Shown here: positions 25,891 through 38,105 of the stretch, in pieces
Numbering within the stretch: position 1 is the stretch's first letter
Layout of the letters: each line of letters opens with the position of its first letter
Origin: Batkoa obscura
Taxonomy: Eukaryota; Entomophthoromycota; Entomophthoromycetes; Entomophthorales; Batkoaceae
Reading direction: 5' to 3'
DNA length: 64,000 nucleotides
NCBI GenBank assembly: GCA_030770535.1
Contig: JASVEC010000011.1
Coordinates: 1,240,001-1,304,000, forward strand
Made by a program: the position numbers and the translations under genes
Notes under the pieces: model-generated
The model's input: only the letters and a program-made list of their open reading frames with translations
What the model was told of the DNA's origin: nothing
Database searches by the model: none

Positions 25891-25995
25891 TACGGGGGTG
25901 TTTTTTTTGGTTTCATTATTTTTTCCATTTTTTAAGCGCTATTTAAGTGGAAAGATTGTTGATAAAATTCTTAAATAGAAAAATACATCCCCATA
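25891..25995 (+). repeat. MITE-like element, full length
   Basis: Forward copy from TACGGGGGTGT to ACATCCCCATA, about 270 bp after the permease stop. Confidence 0.8.
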
Positions 25996-26114
25996 TTTAT
26001 AATTACTACTATTTCAAACAAAGTTTATTCTATAAAATAACAAAGTGCAAATCAAATGTTATGTGAAACGGGGTTCTTTTTAAAACATAGAGGATATAAT
26101 ATTTATAAATTTTG

Positions 26115-26188
26115 AACTTTTCGAAAGGGGGTTTGGATCTAGATTCTCTCGCATGGTAACCAGGCGTTCCACCGCTATACTACGTGCA
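26115..26188 (-). pseudogene. tRNA-like relic (Gly-type D-arm)
   Basis: The minus strand reads GCACGTAGTATAGCGGTGGAAC, then CCTGGTTACCATGCGAG. The 5' half looks like a tRNA with an A-box (D-arm), but the anticodon stem does not pair, the T-arm is unrecognisable and no 3' acceptor strand matches. Likely a decayed tRNA gene. Confidence 0.35.
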
Positions 26189-26395
26189 CTATTTCTTAAT
26201 ATAGTAAGTTTTATTAAAATATAAATACTTCGAATGTATTTGCGTCTCTTTTTCCTGTTTTGAACATGTAATACAATAAAGAAATATTTGTAAATAATGA
26301 AAAGCATGTCCAAGACGAGTGATCATCATCAAGGTTTTTATTGAGCATAATTTAAAGTTCCCACAGCGGAGTAACAGCTGATTTAACTTCCTTAC

Positions 26396-26485
26396 TACCT
26401 TAGATTGGATTGATTGGATTCGAACTAGAGACCTGGCTAGCTGAAGGTTTAGCGTTGAATCAATACATCAACTCTCTCCAGCCAA
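26396..26485 (-). pseudogene. tRNA-like relic with B-box
   Basis: The minus strand contains AGTTCGAATCC, a near-perfect Pol III B-box, and the outer ends GATTAATTGG/CCAATCAATC pair at 9 of 10 positions. The inner D and anticodon stems do not fold properly. Probably a tRNA remnant or tRNA-derived sequence. Confidence 0.3.
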
Positions 26486-27441
26486 TTAATCTCCTTTAAA
26501 TAAATTATTTAACAGTTTACAATTAGATAAGCCTAAAAATAAATTAATGTTTTTATTTTTCTTTACTATAATGGCCTTGGTTACTTATTAATAATAAATA
26601 GAGAATTAAAAATAAAGCAATAATTTTACATTATTATCAAGCTATACGTTTTTTTTAGTTTATCCATAGATTTAAATAATATTTAAAAATACAAGTATAA
26701 TTTTTGATGCTAAATTCAATAGTTAACATTTCTTCCATATTAAAAACTTAAAGAATATCATTATCTACCAAGCTCTCTTATGGGCAGAGGTTTATGTATA
26801 AATAAATTACTCTTTTCTAGATATTTGATAATAGCTTGAAGGATTGTATTTTTGTTGTTATAATATAAAATAAGCTAGTTTAAGCCTTCATTAACTGTAA
26901 ACTATACATAATTATTGTTGTAGTTACTTCGTATTTTTTGGTTTACAGATTTATTTAATTTATTAGGCAATTATGATTTTTCGGGCTAATAATAAAATAA
27001 AAACTGTTAAGAATAATGTTAATTAATTTAGTATAATAGTTTAGTTAGATTTAATTAAACAATAGTATAGTAATAGTATAGTAATAAACTGAAATATCAA
27101 CTCCTTCGAATTTAAGTATATAATATATAAATGCATAATAAAGGCTTAATTTAATTGTATGTAAAAAAAAAAGAATTAATCCATCTTGTATGTTGTGAAA
27201 AAGTGTGTACTTTATGATGTCATAAAAGCAGGAAGGTAAGATTCAAATGATACGAAACAAGGAGAACAAAGGAGGAAATGATATTAATTCCTATAATAAA
27301 GAGTACAGATGAGTTAAGATGATAAACTAGGGTAAAATGAAGAAACTAGTGACTTAAATTATTGAATACGAATAGATGCAACTATAGTGGTGATGCCCAA
27401 TGCTAAATATGCGTATTCTATTAGCATTCTATTTCCAACTT
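26486..27441. other. AT-rich intergenic
   Basis: No gene seen. A short direct repeat of AATAGTATAGT units lies near 27062-27085. Confidence 0.35.
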
Positions 27442-28070
27442 TTAAGTTATTGTGGTTAAAAGTTGCTTTTCAAGAATAAACATTCCCTCTTTATATTTTT
27501 GCGACTCTTCGTATGCCTTAATCTAAAATTTAAGCATAAGTAAATCGTACTTTTTTATAACATTAAGTATAATATAATAGCACCAATACTATTTAGGATA
27601 GTTAATATACTTACATAACTCCACCCTAATACTTCTCCACAAGTATTACAAACAATATCTCTAACAGTATGCAATCCTGTAGTCATATGACGATCAGCAG
27701 CTTCTCCAAAATCCACGTTCACCCTTTAAAAAATTAGTTAATATTCATAAAATATTGATAAAAAAGCTATCTTAAAGAAATATTCATAGTATAATAATAG
27801 GATAAATATAAAACTTACACCTTCTTAAATAAATAAGCTTGTCCATGTTGTCCTTGAAAGGCCTAAAAACTAATTGTTAATATGATTTCGTTTGATTTGT
27901 TTTTGAAAGTTAATATTAGATTTCGTTAAGCTATGGTAATTATTATACTAAAAGTATCAACTAATGCTTGCCTTTGAAACTATAAGGTCAACTGTAGTCA
28001 AATGAGTATTGCATCCACTGCAAGCAAACACCTTTGATCCGGATAAATATTGTCTGTAAATCTGACCCAT
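27442..28070 (-). CDS. Yippee-family zinc-binding protein (Moh1/YPEL-like)
   Basis: Four exons (28070-27972, 27862-27819, 27723-27615, 27522-27442) give 110 aa. The diagnostic Yippee spacing C-x2-C-x52-C-x2-C is exact: C17-S-G-C20 and C73-N-T-C76. Other hallmarks are [56 protein letters not shown] and FILE. The family is highly conserved in eukaryotes; the fold is Mis18/cereblon-like, and yeast Moh1 is tied to stationary-phase survival. The first intron must be spliced with a GC donor (AAG|GCAAGC) to keep the conserved SK-AFQG junction; the other two use GTAAGT. The protein is too short and split to show as a single open frame. Confidence 0.93.
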
Positions 28071-28870
28071 TTTAAATAAACTGGAAAATAGAATTTGTTC
28101 AACGTTTAATTTTTGATTTAGATTCAACTAACTAATATACTAATTGCGTAGGTTTTCTGCATATTATTTCATTGGCCTTCTCTAAAGAATATTTTTATTT
28201 GATTTGATCAACTTTGAATTTTTTATTCTCATTATTGGCACCCTTTCCTTAACTTGCTTTCATTGGCTCTACAGTTGCAATGACCTACATTATTTTTACT
28301 CTATGTATAATCATTTTTATTCCACTGAAAAAAACAGTCACCTTTTTGGTTTTTATAATCAAGTTTCTAAGAATAATTCAATAATTAAAAACTGGGATCT
28401 ATCTGCTTTGACCTTTTACTTTTTGTTCATTCAATTTTTATATATAAAGATTTTAAATAATTTGATTTTAAAGCTTTGTTTATAAAAACTTTCAATTTCC
28501 AAGTATGAGATTATCATTCTAACTTATGATTTGAGCCTACAGCTGCTAAGACTCTGCTGTGACCTAAGTAACCGTCCATTTTAGAATAAAATTTTGCTAA
28601 AGCTAGACTAAAATCTAAAGATCAGGTTTAAAAAAACCAAATGAAAGAATAGCTGGGTCTAAAAATTACTGAAAATTAGGTCATAATAGAGTTGAAGGAG
28701 CTGTAAAACAATCTTGAATCAGATTTGACCATCTAGAAGCAGCTTCAGCTTTATTTCAAGCAAAAGTGCCTTTTTGTTTAGAATTTGATATTTTCTAATT
28801 TTTATGTTATATAAAAAGTAAACAAAATATCGAAATGAAAGATAGTATTAGATTATAAAATTCTAAAAGG
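28071..28870. other. intergenic, Yippee promoter side
   Basis: A 93-codon plus-strand frame at 28204 has a hydrophobic start but no recognisable motif and no supporting context; not called as a gene. Confidence 0.3.
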
Positions 28871-28973
28871 TATGAGATGTTTTTTTTGGTTTCATCACTT
28901 TTCCCACTTTTTAAGCGCTATTTGAGCAGAAAGATTATAAGTAAATTCTTAAACAAAAAAATATATGCCCATA
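28871..28973 (+). repeat. MITE-like element, full length
   Basis: Forward copy from TATGAGATGT to TATGCCCATA; both ends carry substitutions relative to the reference copy. Confidence 0.75.
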
Positions 28974-29965
28974 TTTTAATTCATTATACATTTTGATTAA
29001 CCTTTAATTTATTTTTACAGCTATAATATTTAATAGGCGTTTTTATTTCAGTTTTTATCAAGTCTCCAAAAATGTTTCATCTTTGTTCATTTTTAACGAT
29101 TTTTAAAATTTTATACTGTAATTTAAATAAAAAACTAAGTTCGTAATATATAATTATAAGCTACCCTTTGTTTAATACCTAATAACTTATAATATTAGTT
29201 TTTTTATAATTTTTGTATTAAATTGGATTTTAAATTATAGTAAATATTAAATTTTATTTTAGATAATTTATAAATTCAGAATTATTAACATAATTATTAT
29301 TTCATTTTGCTTATTTTTATTTTAATACACTATTAATTTTAGCGAAATATAATTTTATGAACAATCAGTTCTTAGTACTTTAGAATTTTATATGATATAA
29401 ATGTCTAACTATAAAAAGGTATGAATATTTATTGAGACGCCGCTTTTAAAAATAATTACTTAGATTAACTTGTGACTTTAATTTAAATATTATATATTAT
29501 ACTCTTAAATATAATAAATAAATGACTGTTTCATATTTTTATAATATTTATTTTGTTTAATTTAGCCCTAAGCTGTTTTGATTTACAAATAAGAATTCTT
29601 CTTTTTAGCAACTTCTTAATCCGTCCTATGCTTGACCTAACTATTATTTAGCTATATATGTTGTGCCAACACAAAATATTTAAGAAAGACTTAAAGAACA
29701 AAGTTTTTTGTATTTTGAAAATTAAGTAGTCATTGGAGTTTAAATTATTGTTTGCTATAAATCATTTTTTGATTCTGAATTTAAATTTTATTAAACTAAA
29801 AACATATTTAAACCTTAATCTGTATAATTTTATCATTATTAGAAACTTTTTTTGACAATTATTTTTGTTTATACTAAATTCGTTAATTTACGAATATCAA
29901 AAATTGAATAATATAAGTAAATAAAAGTTTGTTTTTTATTATAACAATAATATTGAGAAGATATT
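28974..29965. other. AT-rich intergenic
   Basis: About 1 kb with no gene or repeat recognised. Confidence 0.4.
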
Positions 29966-31045
29966 TTACTGTGCAACTCTCTTAAACTCCAATGGTTTTT
30001 TAGAAGCATCAAAATTAAAGCCTAATTCTAATAATCTTGAGTAAGCTTTGGAGAAGGCGTCAAAGAATTTGTTTTCATCCTTGGCATAAAGTTCGACATA
30101 CTTACGGAAGGCACTATCTTTAACCAAAGCTAAATCTGCTGGCAACATCATCAACTTACCACTGCTTTTATCTTCATATTGATGTGGTCCGTTCCATTTT
30201 TTAGGTACCCATTTTTCTTCTAATAATTTAACAAAGTAGTCATTAGTAAACATGGTGGGTGAAAAGGTCCATGGGCCTTCATATCCAGAACGATCAGTGT
30301 GGCAACGTCCTAAAGCATGGGCCCCGATTAAGGCAACGGCCTCTTGATCGTTGAATCCCATCCTATAAAACACATCTCGAACATGTTGTTCACCTTGGCT
30401 AGCATCAGGTAATCTGCCATCAGGTGGTCTTTCATTTTCAGGTTTATCATCAGACCTGCCTGGTCTCCATGGGATAGTTGGTCCTTGCATTTCTTGAACA
30501 GCAACAACACCTCCTAAAGTCCATAAATCAGAGTAGGTAATCTGTGGAAATTCCTTCTTTATAGGATCTAAAAGGGTACGTGCAATTTGAAGCCCTTTAT
30601 TAGCTCCCCACTTTCCTTCTTCATATCTCATAGTTGCGCCACATGATCCACCATTCTTGGCTTTATGATCATAAGTACCAGAAGCGTGCCAAGCTAAACG
30701 AACTAAAAGTGGACCATAGCTGCCATCATCGTAATCTTCATCCTTATCTAATATGGATGCAATACGATTATACACTTTTTGATAATCTATACTTTCTACT
30801 TTGGATTGTGAATTTTTCTTACTTGAATCACTACCGTAAAAGTAATACCCTAAACCTGCACCAGCTACTAATAAAGTACCAATTAATATATTGTTGTTAC
30901 CACTTTTATTTCCTTCATTTGGGGCACTGGAATAGTAACGGAATTTTGGTCCTTGGGTAAGTACTTGACTTGCTTTTACATTGTTAACAGCGAGTGCTTT
31001 AAATGAAGTGTTAGGTCTTAACACTTTAAAGGCGTTCCTAAACAT
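29966..31045 (-). CDS. CCP1: mitochondrial cytochrome c peroxidase
   Basis: Single exon, 359 aa (yeast Ccp1 is 361 with its presequence). It reduces H2O2 with electrons from cytochrome c in the intermembrane space. The first 45 residues are basic and hydroxylated ([20 protein letters not shown]) and are followed by a hydrophobic sorting segment ([19 protein letters not shown]), the bipartite signal expected for this compartment. Catalytic residues are all present: distal R116, W119 and H120 ([10 protein letters not shown]), proximal H243 ([12 protein letters not shown]), and W259 in GYEGPW, at the +16 spacing of yeast H175/W191. The W259 position, which forms the radical in true cytochrome c peroxidases, argues against a plain ascorbate peroxidase. 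[12 protein letters not shown] holds the Asp that bonds the proximal His. Confidence 0.96.
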   Translation of the reverse strand: MFRNAFKVLRPNTSFKALAVNNVKASQVLTQGPKFRYYSSAPNEGNKSGNNNILIGTLLVAGAGLGYYFYGSDSSKKNSQSKVESIDYQKVYNRIASILDKDEDYDDGSYGPLLVRLAWHASGTYDHKAKNGGSCGATMRYEEGKWGANKGLQIARTLLDPIKKEFPQITYSDLWTLGGVVAVQEMQGPTIPWRPGRSDDKPENERPPDGRLPDASQGEQHVRDVFYRMGFNDQEAVALIGAHALGRCHTDRSGYEGPWTFSPTMFTNDYFVKLLEEKWVPKKWNGPHQYEDKSSGKLMMLPADLALVKDSAFRKYVELYAKDENKFFDAFSKAYSRLLELGFNFDASKKPLEFKRVAQ

Positions 31046-31655
31046 TTTTAAAACTAAATTTTTGATTAGATTAGATTAAATCTCATCAATTTATCTCTTA
31101 TTTATACTTCATTTTCTTGTATTCGTTTGATGACGTTCTCATCTTTATGTTCCTAATAACCGGTTTATTAATAATCATGCTTCTGTTTTTTACTAATAAT
31201 TTGGTATCATTAAGAACGCTATTGTTAGCCACTTTCCTTTTTTGTATGTGTCAATGAGTCAAATAATAAGTTAATTTCTATACTCATCGTTAATTTGATA
31301 TTCTTCCATATCGCTTTTTTAATCATGACATCACTACTCTGGATTAGAAATTAACGATGGGGGAAATTTATATAAGCGTTTTCTACTATATTGACCTCCC
31401 TTAAGATGACTTTATACTTGGAATATATAAATAAACCTTATAATGACTTTTATAAAAGTATAAGTGATCTGTTATATTCTATTCGTCTACAATTTAAAAA
31501 TAATTCAATAAATGTCAATAAGGTGCTTTATTACTTTAAAAGCCTTAACACTAAAAAATGTTGTCCATTTTAGATCAAGATTATTTTTTGGTTATATTAT
31601 TTTTTGCCCACTTTTTATAAAGTTAAAGTAAGACCTTAGATTATTACACTTATTG
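31046..31655. other. intergenic upstream of CCP1
   Basis: Presumed CCP1 promoter region. A 60-codon plus-strand frame at 31391 has no recognisable features. Confidence 0.35.
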
Positions 31656-31750
31656 TATGGGGATGTTTCTTTTGGAAATTTACAAACATTTTTTAAACTC
31701 AATATTACTCAAAAAATGGAAAAAGGAAAGGAATTAAAGACATCTTCATA
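31656..31750 (-). repeat. MITE-like element, old copy
   Basis: A strongly diverged copy that still shows TATGGGGATGT, the AAAAAATGGAAAAAG stretch and a degenerate CATCTTCATA end. Confidence 0.55.
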
Positions 31751-31944
31751 TTAAAACCTATCAAAAAGAGGTGTATGTGAGAAGTAAATATTAAAATAAA
31801 ACTAGTCATTAAAGCAAATAATTAATAAATAAATTTTATTTTTTATTTTTGAAATCTAAAATAAAATACACTAGAAAAAAGAAAGGAGAAAGCTAAAACC
31901 CTGTTTTTGAAAAATAATCTGTGAAAAACTAACTGCCTTGTTTT

Positions 31945-33486
31945 TTAAACCCTTTTACCAAAGATAGATTTAGGTTTATGATAAACGTGGCATTTATGAG
32001 CATGGCGGAACCAAAGCACTGAATTTCTTCTTTTGGCAGATGACATTTGGATCCATTGTTGACATTGATGACAAAGTCCTTCGACAACTTCAGCATCTTT
32101 TTGGCGTGTTTGAATAGGTCCTGAAAAGAATTTTCCGGACACTGAAGAAATCCCATGATAGAATTGTTTATGGTACCAATAAGCACTATTCTTTAACTGT
32201 AACCATTTTCCTGGGCTACATAAATCACAATATCCCTCCTTTTTATGTCCTCCAAATCTTACCCATTGGGGTGTATATAAATCCCCTGGGTATCTTAAAT
32301 GTTGACGGCGTGGTACTGCTTCTGGGTCACTATCATCAGTTGGTGGTGGAAGATGAGCAGAAGCGTTAATGGCTTCTTGTGCAGCTTGAGCAGTAGCAGC
32401 ATCAGGGGCAGGGGCGTTTTGAATAGGGATAGCCATTGGCATACCAGATTCATTAATACTATACATGTGAGGATTGTTGCTAGCATGATGAGCATGAGAA
32501 TGCTGATGATTTAAATAACTGTTAACATGAGCATGTTGGAATAAAGTATTATTAAAATTATCTTCTATCTTTGCCCTTTTCATTTGGCTATTTAACATTA
32601 AATTATCTTGATAGTAAGGTTGATAATTCGATGGGTTTGCTGGAAAATGAGGGGACATTGGACTTATATTACTGTTGCTATTTGTAGGGTTGTTATGGGA
32701 GTAATTCACTGTATAACCTTGACTATAAGCCATTTCATTTATGAGATGCGAATGATTATCTTCATTAGGTAATCTTCTTGATTGTAATTTGTCATTTAAT
32801 AATAAGTGGTTATTTGATTGATTATTATTGTTACTATATTGTTCAATATTGAAAATAGGCGAGTGCGGTACTGAAGATGGATGGGACAAATTGTTAACAC
32901 TTTCATGAGAAGATACTGACATACCTGCAGATAATGGAACTGATAAACCTGCGGATAATGGCATAGATAGACCTGCGGACAAAGGTACCGGTAAACCAGC
33001 AGACATAGGTAAAGATAAACTATGATCGTAATGATTGACGTTCAAGTTAGAAGAATGATTGTTGGAATTGGTGGTAATGATTTGAGGCAAGTGAAGATTC
33101 TGAATTTGGTTATTCGTCAAATGCTGAGTATTAAAATAATTTGAATTCTTCTCATATAACTTATTATTCTGATTGAATGCTGCCATCAAAGAATTTATTT
33201 GCTGTGAATTATTGTTATTTGAATTGTTATTATTCATCATATTATTCGTCGGTTGCTGATTAGGATCTAAATATTCAGCTACGTCTGGTAATGAGTTGTA
33301 CCTCTTCATACGCAGTCCACTGTTATTATCATAATTCTCTTGTTGTTGTTGTTTAGCCATATCTAAATTTAATGAATTATCATTATTGTTAACTGCATCA
33401 GATTGCGATCTTATAAATGGCTGTGATGGCGGTAACAAATTATTATTATTATTATTGTTAAGCAATGGATTACTGTTTAAATACAT
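31945..33486 (-). CDS. DUF4451 (Rua1-like) putative transcription regulator
   Basis: Single exon, 513 aa. The first 370 residues are low complexity, rich in Asn, Gln, Ser and His, with five successive copies of an (L/M)SAG(L/M)xxP-type motif near residues 157-190. The last 125 residues form a Cys/His domain: PRRQHLRYPGDLYTPQWVRF, EGYCDLCSPGKWLQL, YWYHKQFYHGISSVSGKFF, EGLCHQCQQWIQMSS and WFRHAHKCH. That pattern is what I know as DUF4451, found in fungal regulators such as Ustilago Rua1, and the paired C-x2-C and H-C residues suggest zinc binding. A nuclear, DNA-associated role is inference from relatives. Start chosen as the first ATG. Confidence 0.8.
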   Translation of the reverse strand: MYLNSNPLLNNNNNNNLLPPSQPFIRSQSDAVNNNDNSLNLDMAKQQQQENYDNNSGLRMKRYNSLPDVAEYLDPNQQPTNNMMNNNNSNNNNSQQINSLMAAFNQNNKLYEKNSNYFNTQHLTNNQIQNLHLPQIITTNSNNHSSNLNVNHYDHSLSLPMSAGLPVPLSAGLSMPLSAGLSVPLSAGMSVSSHESVNNLSHPSSVPHSPIFNIEQYSNNNNQSNNHLLLNDKLQSRRLPNEDNHSHLINEMAYSQGYTVNYSHNNPTNSNSNISPMSPHFPANPSNYQPYYQDNLMLNSQMKRAKIEDNFNNTLFQHAHVNSYLNHQHSHAHHASNNPHMYSINESGMPMAIPIQNAPAPDAATAQAAQEAINASAHLPPPTDDSDPEAVPRRQHLRYPGDLYTPQWVRFGGHKKEGYCDLCSPGKWLQLKNSAYWYHKQFYHGISSVSGKFFSGPIQTRQKDAEVVEGLCHQCQQWIQMSSAKRRNSVLWFRHAHKCHVYHKPKSIFGKRV

Positions 33487-36400
33487 TATGTTAATTTAGG
33501 TTTATATATTGCGCTTGAGTTTCGATTCTATTATGCTATGCTAGTTTAATATAACAATATAGCATAAACTATTTTCAAAAAATAATTATCTAAAGATGTG
33601 TTGTATATATACTATCACTTATATAAGCAGAACAAAGATAAGGGTATTGATGATACACTTAAATAATTTAAAAGAGTGATAAATAATAATACACTTAGTT
33701 ATAAAATTAAAGTAGAAACTTGACGTTTAAAACCAGTTTAAATATTTAAATATGAATTATAAAATAAAATAAATTTTGAATTTACAAAATAAAAAAGAAA
33801 GTTAATGCTCATGAAATTCAACTTAGCATTAATTTATAGTTAAAATTTCACTTAATCTCTTTACCAATTTTCTTTAAAGGCTAAGTAACTTAGAAATTTA
33901 TAGATTAGGTTGATCTTGATTTAGAAGATGAAATTGTCTGTTATTTTTAACTTTTCATTATGCCTATGAATGACCATATTTATAAATTATTCATATTGAA
34001 GACTCCCCATAATTTGGATTTGAAATTTATTTAAAAAATTAGGGGCTTATAAAATGACATCATTTTTGCAAATTTTCTTTAAAATCTAATACATTCTCAG
34101 TATAAAAGCGTGGTTCACTTCTAACCTTACTTCATCTTATTTCCTTTTTACTTTCAACACCCTACCCTACCTTTTGGTTTGATATTATTACTAAGGAACT
34201 TCTAATTTGGTTTAAAATTATTTTAAACATATTCGAATCAAGTTTTTTAATTCTAAACATGAACTAATTTTATTTCAAATGAAATTAATATTTGTTAATT
34301 AGCATATTAATAATGTTAATATTTATTAAATATTTAAAATCACTCTTAGAATCTAGTTTTTTATAGTATAATACAATAGACAATAATATAACTTTTATTG
34401 TTTTTTGTGTTATCATTATTTTGAAATAAATGAACTAGAGAATTAAGTGAAACAAATAATTAAAAAAAAGAACCTTTAGATTTTAAAGAATAAATGGTAA
34501 AAAATAAGACTGATAAGTACACTAAAGGACAATTAATAATAAATTAAATGTTTAGAATAAGACCATATTCTTTATCAAGAGGCTATCTCGGGAAGGTTAT
34601 ATAGTAAAATTTCAAAAGTTTTAAAATAATAGTTTTATTTAGTTTTATTTCGTACTATCAAAATAAATTAGACAAAAATAAGTTTGATTTTTTTTAAAAA
34701 AAAGATAGTTGTATTTTTCCCCTTAAAATACAAGAGTTTAAATTAATTTTAACCCCCTTTAGTTATTCCTTGTTTTTTTTTTGTTTAGATCCCTAAAAAT
34801 AATTATTAACCAATCAATTCTTCAATTCCTCCCTCTTAATTGCTTATCTAAATCTTATTTTATTTTACCTCCCAACCTTTAAAAAACCCAGCCAACTCAA
34901 ACTAAGTGTTATTTCAAAAAAACAGGGTTTGGTTAAACTAAAATTAATTTTATAAAAGGCAGAATAAGATTAAGTTATTATATTGTTTAAAAATATCCAA
35001 GTGTAAAATATTTTATTTATCTATTTATATTAAATAATCTGTCAAAGTATATATTAAAAATTAATAATTCTTGTATAATTAAAAATGTACTAGTTTCTAT
35101 TTAAACTTTAAGCTTACATGTTGTTACGTTTTAATAAAATTATTATTTTTAATTAATACGTTAAATCGATCTTTTTTTATAAATATTTTATATACTATTA
35201 TTATTATTATTAATTTGTATATTTAATATATATATTTGAAATTATAACATAAAATTTTATTTAAAATAATCTTTTCACATTCAGTCTAAGTATTTTACAA
35301 GATTAGAGCCAAACTGAGTGAATAATTGCAATAAATAGAGAAATAAAACTTAACAAAATTGAAGTACAGATAATCATAAAATCTTCATTTTTAATCAAAG
35401 ACTAATATTTTAAACAAAAAATAGATCAATGAAGTATTTTCGATAGCTAATTGAAAAAGTGAACATTTAAGACATTAAACCCTATACTATTTTAAAGATA
35501 CGAAAGCACAGTTTTAAGCTTTAATATAAAAGTTATTTAATAGTTTGATAAATATATCTTAGTAAAGAAAGCATGAAAGAAAGCTATAAATAAAAATTAT
35601 TAAAATAAATTTATGATATACATTACTTATATTTGATTTTATAATTCTATTTTTTCAAAGTAGATATTAAATTAATTAAAATTTTAATATATTAAGTGCA
35701 AAAATCTATTATAATTTAAACTAGAATTTTATGACAAAAGACAAATAAATAGAGTAACTTAATAATAGATTTAAGCACATTCATTTCTTTTTATCGTATT
35801 TTTAGTATATTTTAAATTTATAAAGTATTATAAAGCCTTCTAATAATATATCGAGTTAATGAGATTTTATTGTATTTTATTTATATCATGTTCTTTATAT
35901 TTAAAATTACATCTTATATATATTTAAATCTATTTAATGTTAAATTAATTTTGATAAAAACTATCTTAATTAGATCAATAATAATTTTATATCCTTTATG
36001 GCTTTAATAAAAATAAACTATTTAATTTAATTTAATTTAAAGTGTAATGTGTCAATGTAACGTATAAATTATTTAGGTTTAAATTTCTGCACATATTTTA
36101 TATTTAAATTATACACTAGTGGAAGTCTCGGGTAGTTACTCTCAAAATTTTTGCTTAGAAATATGATCGTTTATTGTATATAAGTAATTTTGATAGCTAA
36201 ATAATATGTGATTTTTAATTGTTTTGAAAGAGGTTAAATAGTAGCAATATAAACCATTTAAATAAAAAGTGCTTACTAAAAAATCAAACTGGCCAATAAA
36301 AATACTTAAAATCGGACCAGTTGTTATTATGATTAGTTTTTAAAGTTTGAATTATTGGATTTTTTTAATAAAATTTTGAATTTCAATCTCATGTAGGATT

Positions 36401-36522
36401 TTTTATTTTTGTAAATAAAAATATAATTTCAAAATAAAAAACCTCCTATTCTATTTACTTTTAATTCACTTTAATATTGTTTCTATTAAATTATACACTG
36501 TTATAAAAAAAAAAATCAACTA
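33487..36522. other. 3-kb AT-rich desert
   Basis: No supported coding region. Only short A/T-rich simple runs are visible; frames are short and lack motifs. Confidence 0.45.
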
Positions 36523-36627
36523 ATTGGAGATATGTTTTTTTGTTTAAGAATTTTATTAACAATCTTTCTGCTCAAATAGTGCTTAAAAAATAGAAAAAAT
36601 AATGAAACCAAGAAAAACATCCCCATA
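36523..36627 (-). repeat. MITE-like element, full length
   Basis: Reverse copy; the left end reads TTGGAGATATG and the right end ACATCCCCATA. Confidence 0.75.
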
Positions 36628-36909
36628 TATTATTTATAGTTACTATTAAATAAACTTAAAATTTAATATTTTTAATACTTAGATTTTTAGTTAAATATTT
36701 AATAAAACTTAGCTTATTAAGCTATTTTATTTTATTATAACAATTTTTTTAAAATAAAGTAAAGTTAGATATTTTATATAAAATAGCAATAATATAACTT
36801 ATATAAATTATTTTATTTAAAATTTATTAATATTATTTAGAAAACTATTTATTATATTTATAGCTATAATTAAAAAACTTTTAATAGCAATATAACTTAA
36901 TATTATAAT

Positions 36910-37840
36910 TGTAAAAGTTAGTACTCAGTGGTTGGAGCTAAAAGCAGTTCTTGGTTGATTAACTTGCCTTGAGTCGAAGGGTCTTAGTTTATATAACTAA
37001 GATAGACTTAAATGAATAAGAATAATACGTAATAAGTTACGAACTATATAAAAACAAATAGAATAGAAGATACTACTGTAAAATCTATGTAAGATATTGT
37101 TAGAAAGACTTAGTGGCTTTATTAATGGTACGATATCAGGGAGTAATGTGAAATATTGCTTTATTTAGCTCTCAGATTGATTATAACACAACAATCACTT
37201 AAGTTGCTGTGTTCTTAAGTTCAAACACAATCAAGTCAGAGTCCCTTATTTTGATTTGCTGCGAGAATTTCTAACTTCATATTGCAAACAATATTATCTC
37301 CTTTTAATATCCATACTTATTGGAGTATAAAAGAGATTCTTCAATATGATAACTCGAGGCTTTTTAATTGGATTACTCCCTGATAACGTATCATTAATAA
37401 AGTCACTAAGTCTTTCTGACAACATCTTATATAGATTTTACAGTAGTATCTTCCATTGTATTTGTTCTACATAATTCGTAGCTTACTACATACTATTTCT
37501 ATTAAGTTAAGTCTATCTTAGTTATATAAACTAAGACCCTTCGACTCAAGGCAAGTTAATTAAGCAAGAGTAGCTTTTAACGTCGACCACTAAGTATCAA
37601 CTTTCACAGTAATTCAATTAAAAAGCCTCAAGTTATCATGTTGAAGGATCTCTTTTATACTCCAATAAGTATGGATATTAAAATAAGAAGACAATATTGT
37701 TTGCAATATGAAGTTAGAAATTCTCGCAGCAAATCAAAATAAGGGACTCTGACTTGATTGTGTTTGAACTTAAGAACACAGCAACTTAAGTGATTGTTGT
37801 GTTATAATCAATCTGAGAGCTAATAAAACAATATTTTACA
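36910..37840 (+). mobile_element. old solo LTR, split by a second LTR
   Basis: A fossil LTR of an unassigned LTR retrotransposon, about 465 bp without its insert. Its two parts are 36910-37146 and 37609-37840, separated by another LTR of the same family in the opposite direction. Ends are TG...CA-like. No internal coding region of the parent element is present. It ends against a half MITE at 37841. Confidence 0.7.
37147..37608 (-). mobile_element. solo LTR nested in another LTR
   Basis: A 462-bp fossil LTR, on the + strand running from TGTGAAATATT to CTTTCACA. The host LTR resumes exactly where it was interrupted, and GTAA is present on both sides as a target duplication of 4 (possibly 5) bp. 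Younger than its host copy; no internal region remains. Confidence 0.75.
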
Positions 37841-37894
37841 ATAGCACTTAAAAAATAAAAAAAGTAATAAAGCTAAAAAAAAATACTTTTATAG
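37841..37894 (-). repeat. MITE-like element, half copy
   Basis: Only the half from the core (ATAGCACTTAAAAAAT) to the right end remains. It directly abuts the LTR end at 37840, so the LTR insertion or a deletion removed the rest. Confidence 0.55.
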
Positions 37895-38068
37895 TATAAT
37901 ATTAAATATTTGTATAAAATTTAATTATTTATAAACTAATACTTTATTTTTAATTTTTTTATATTATAAAAGGCTAAAAATTTAAAAAAAATTCATAATA
38001 ACTTGTTAAAAAAATACGTTTAATAAAATATAAAATTATATTGGTAACAATGAAAAAAACTATATGTA

Positions 38069-38105
38069 TAAAAAAATAATGAAACCAAAAAAAACATCCT
38101 CTTAT
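38069..38105 (-). repeat. MITE-like element, end fragment
   Basis: Contains AAAAATAATGAAACCAAA and ACATCCTCTTATG, the right third of a reverse copy. Confidence 0.5.

Noticed and set aside
28204-28485. 93-codon hydrophobic plus-strand frame
   Set aside because: T-rich DNA readily gives Phe/Leu/Ile-rich frames; nothing else supports it.
31391-31573. 60-codon plus-strand frame upstream of CCP1
   Set aside because: Short, no recognisable features, probably promoter-side DNA.
36910-37840. Large inverted repeat read first as a possible regulatory or cruciform structure
   Set aside because: Explained by one LTR inserted in the opposite direction into another of the same family.
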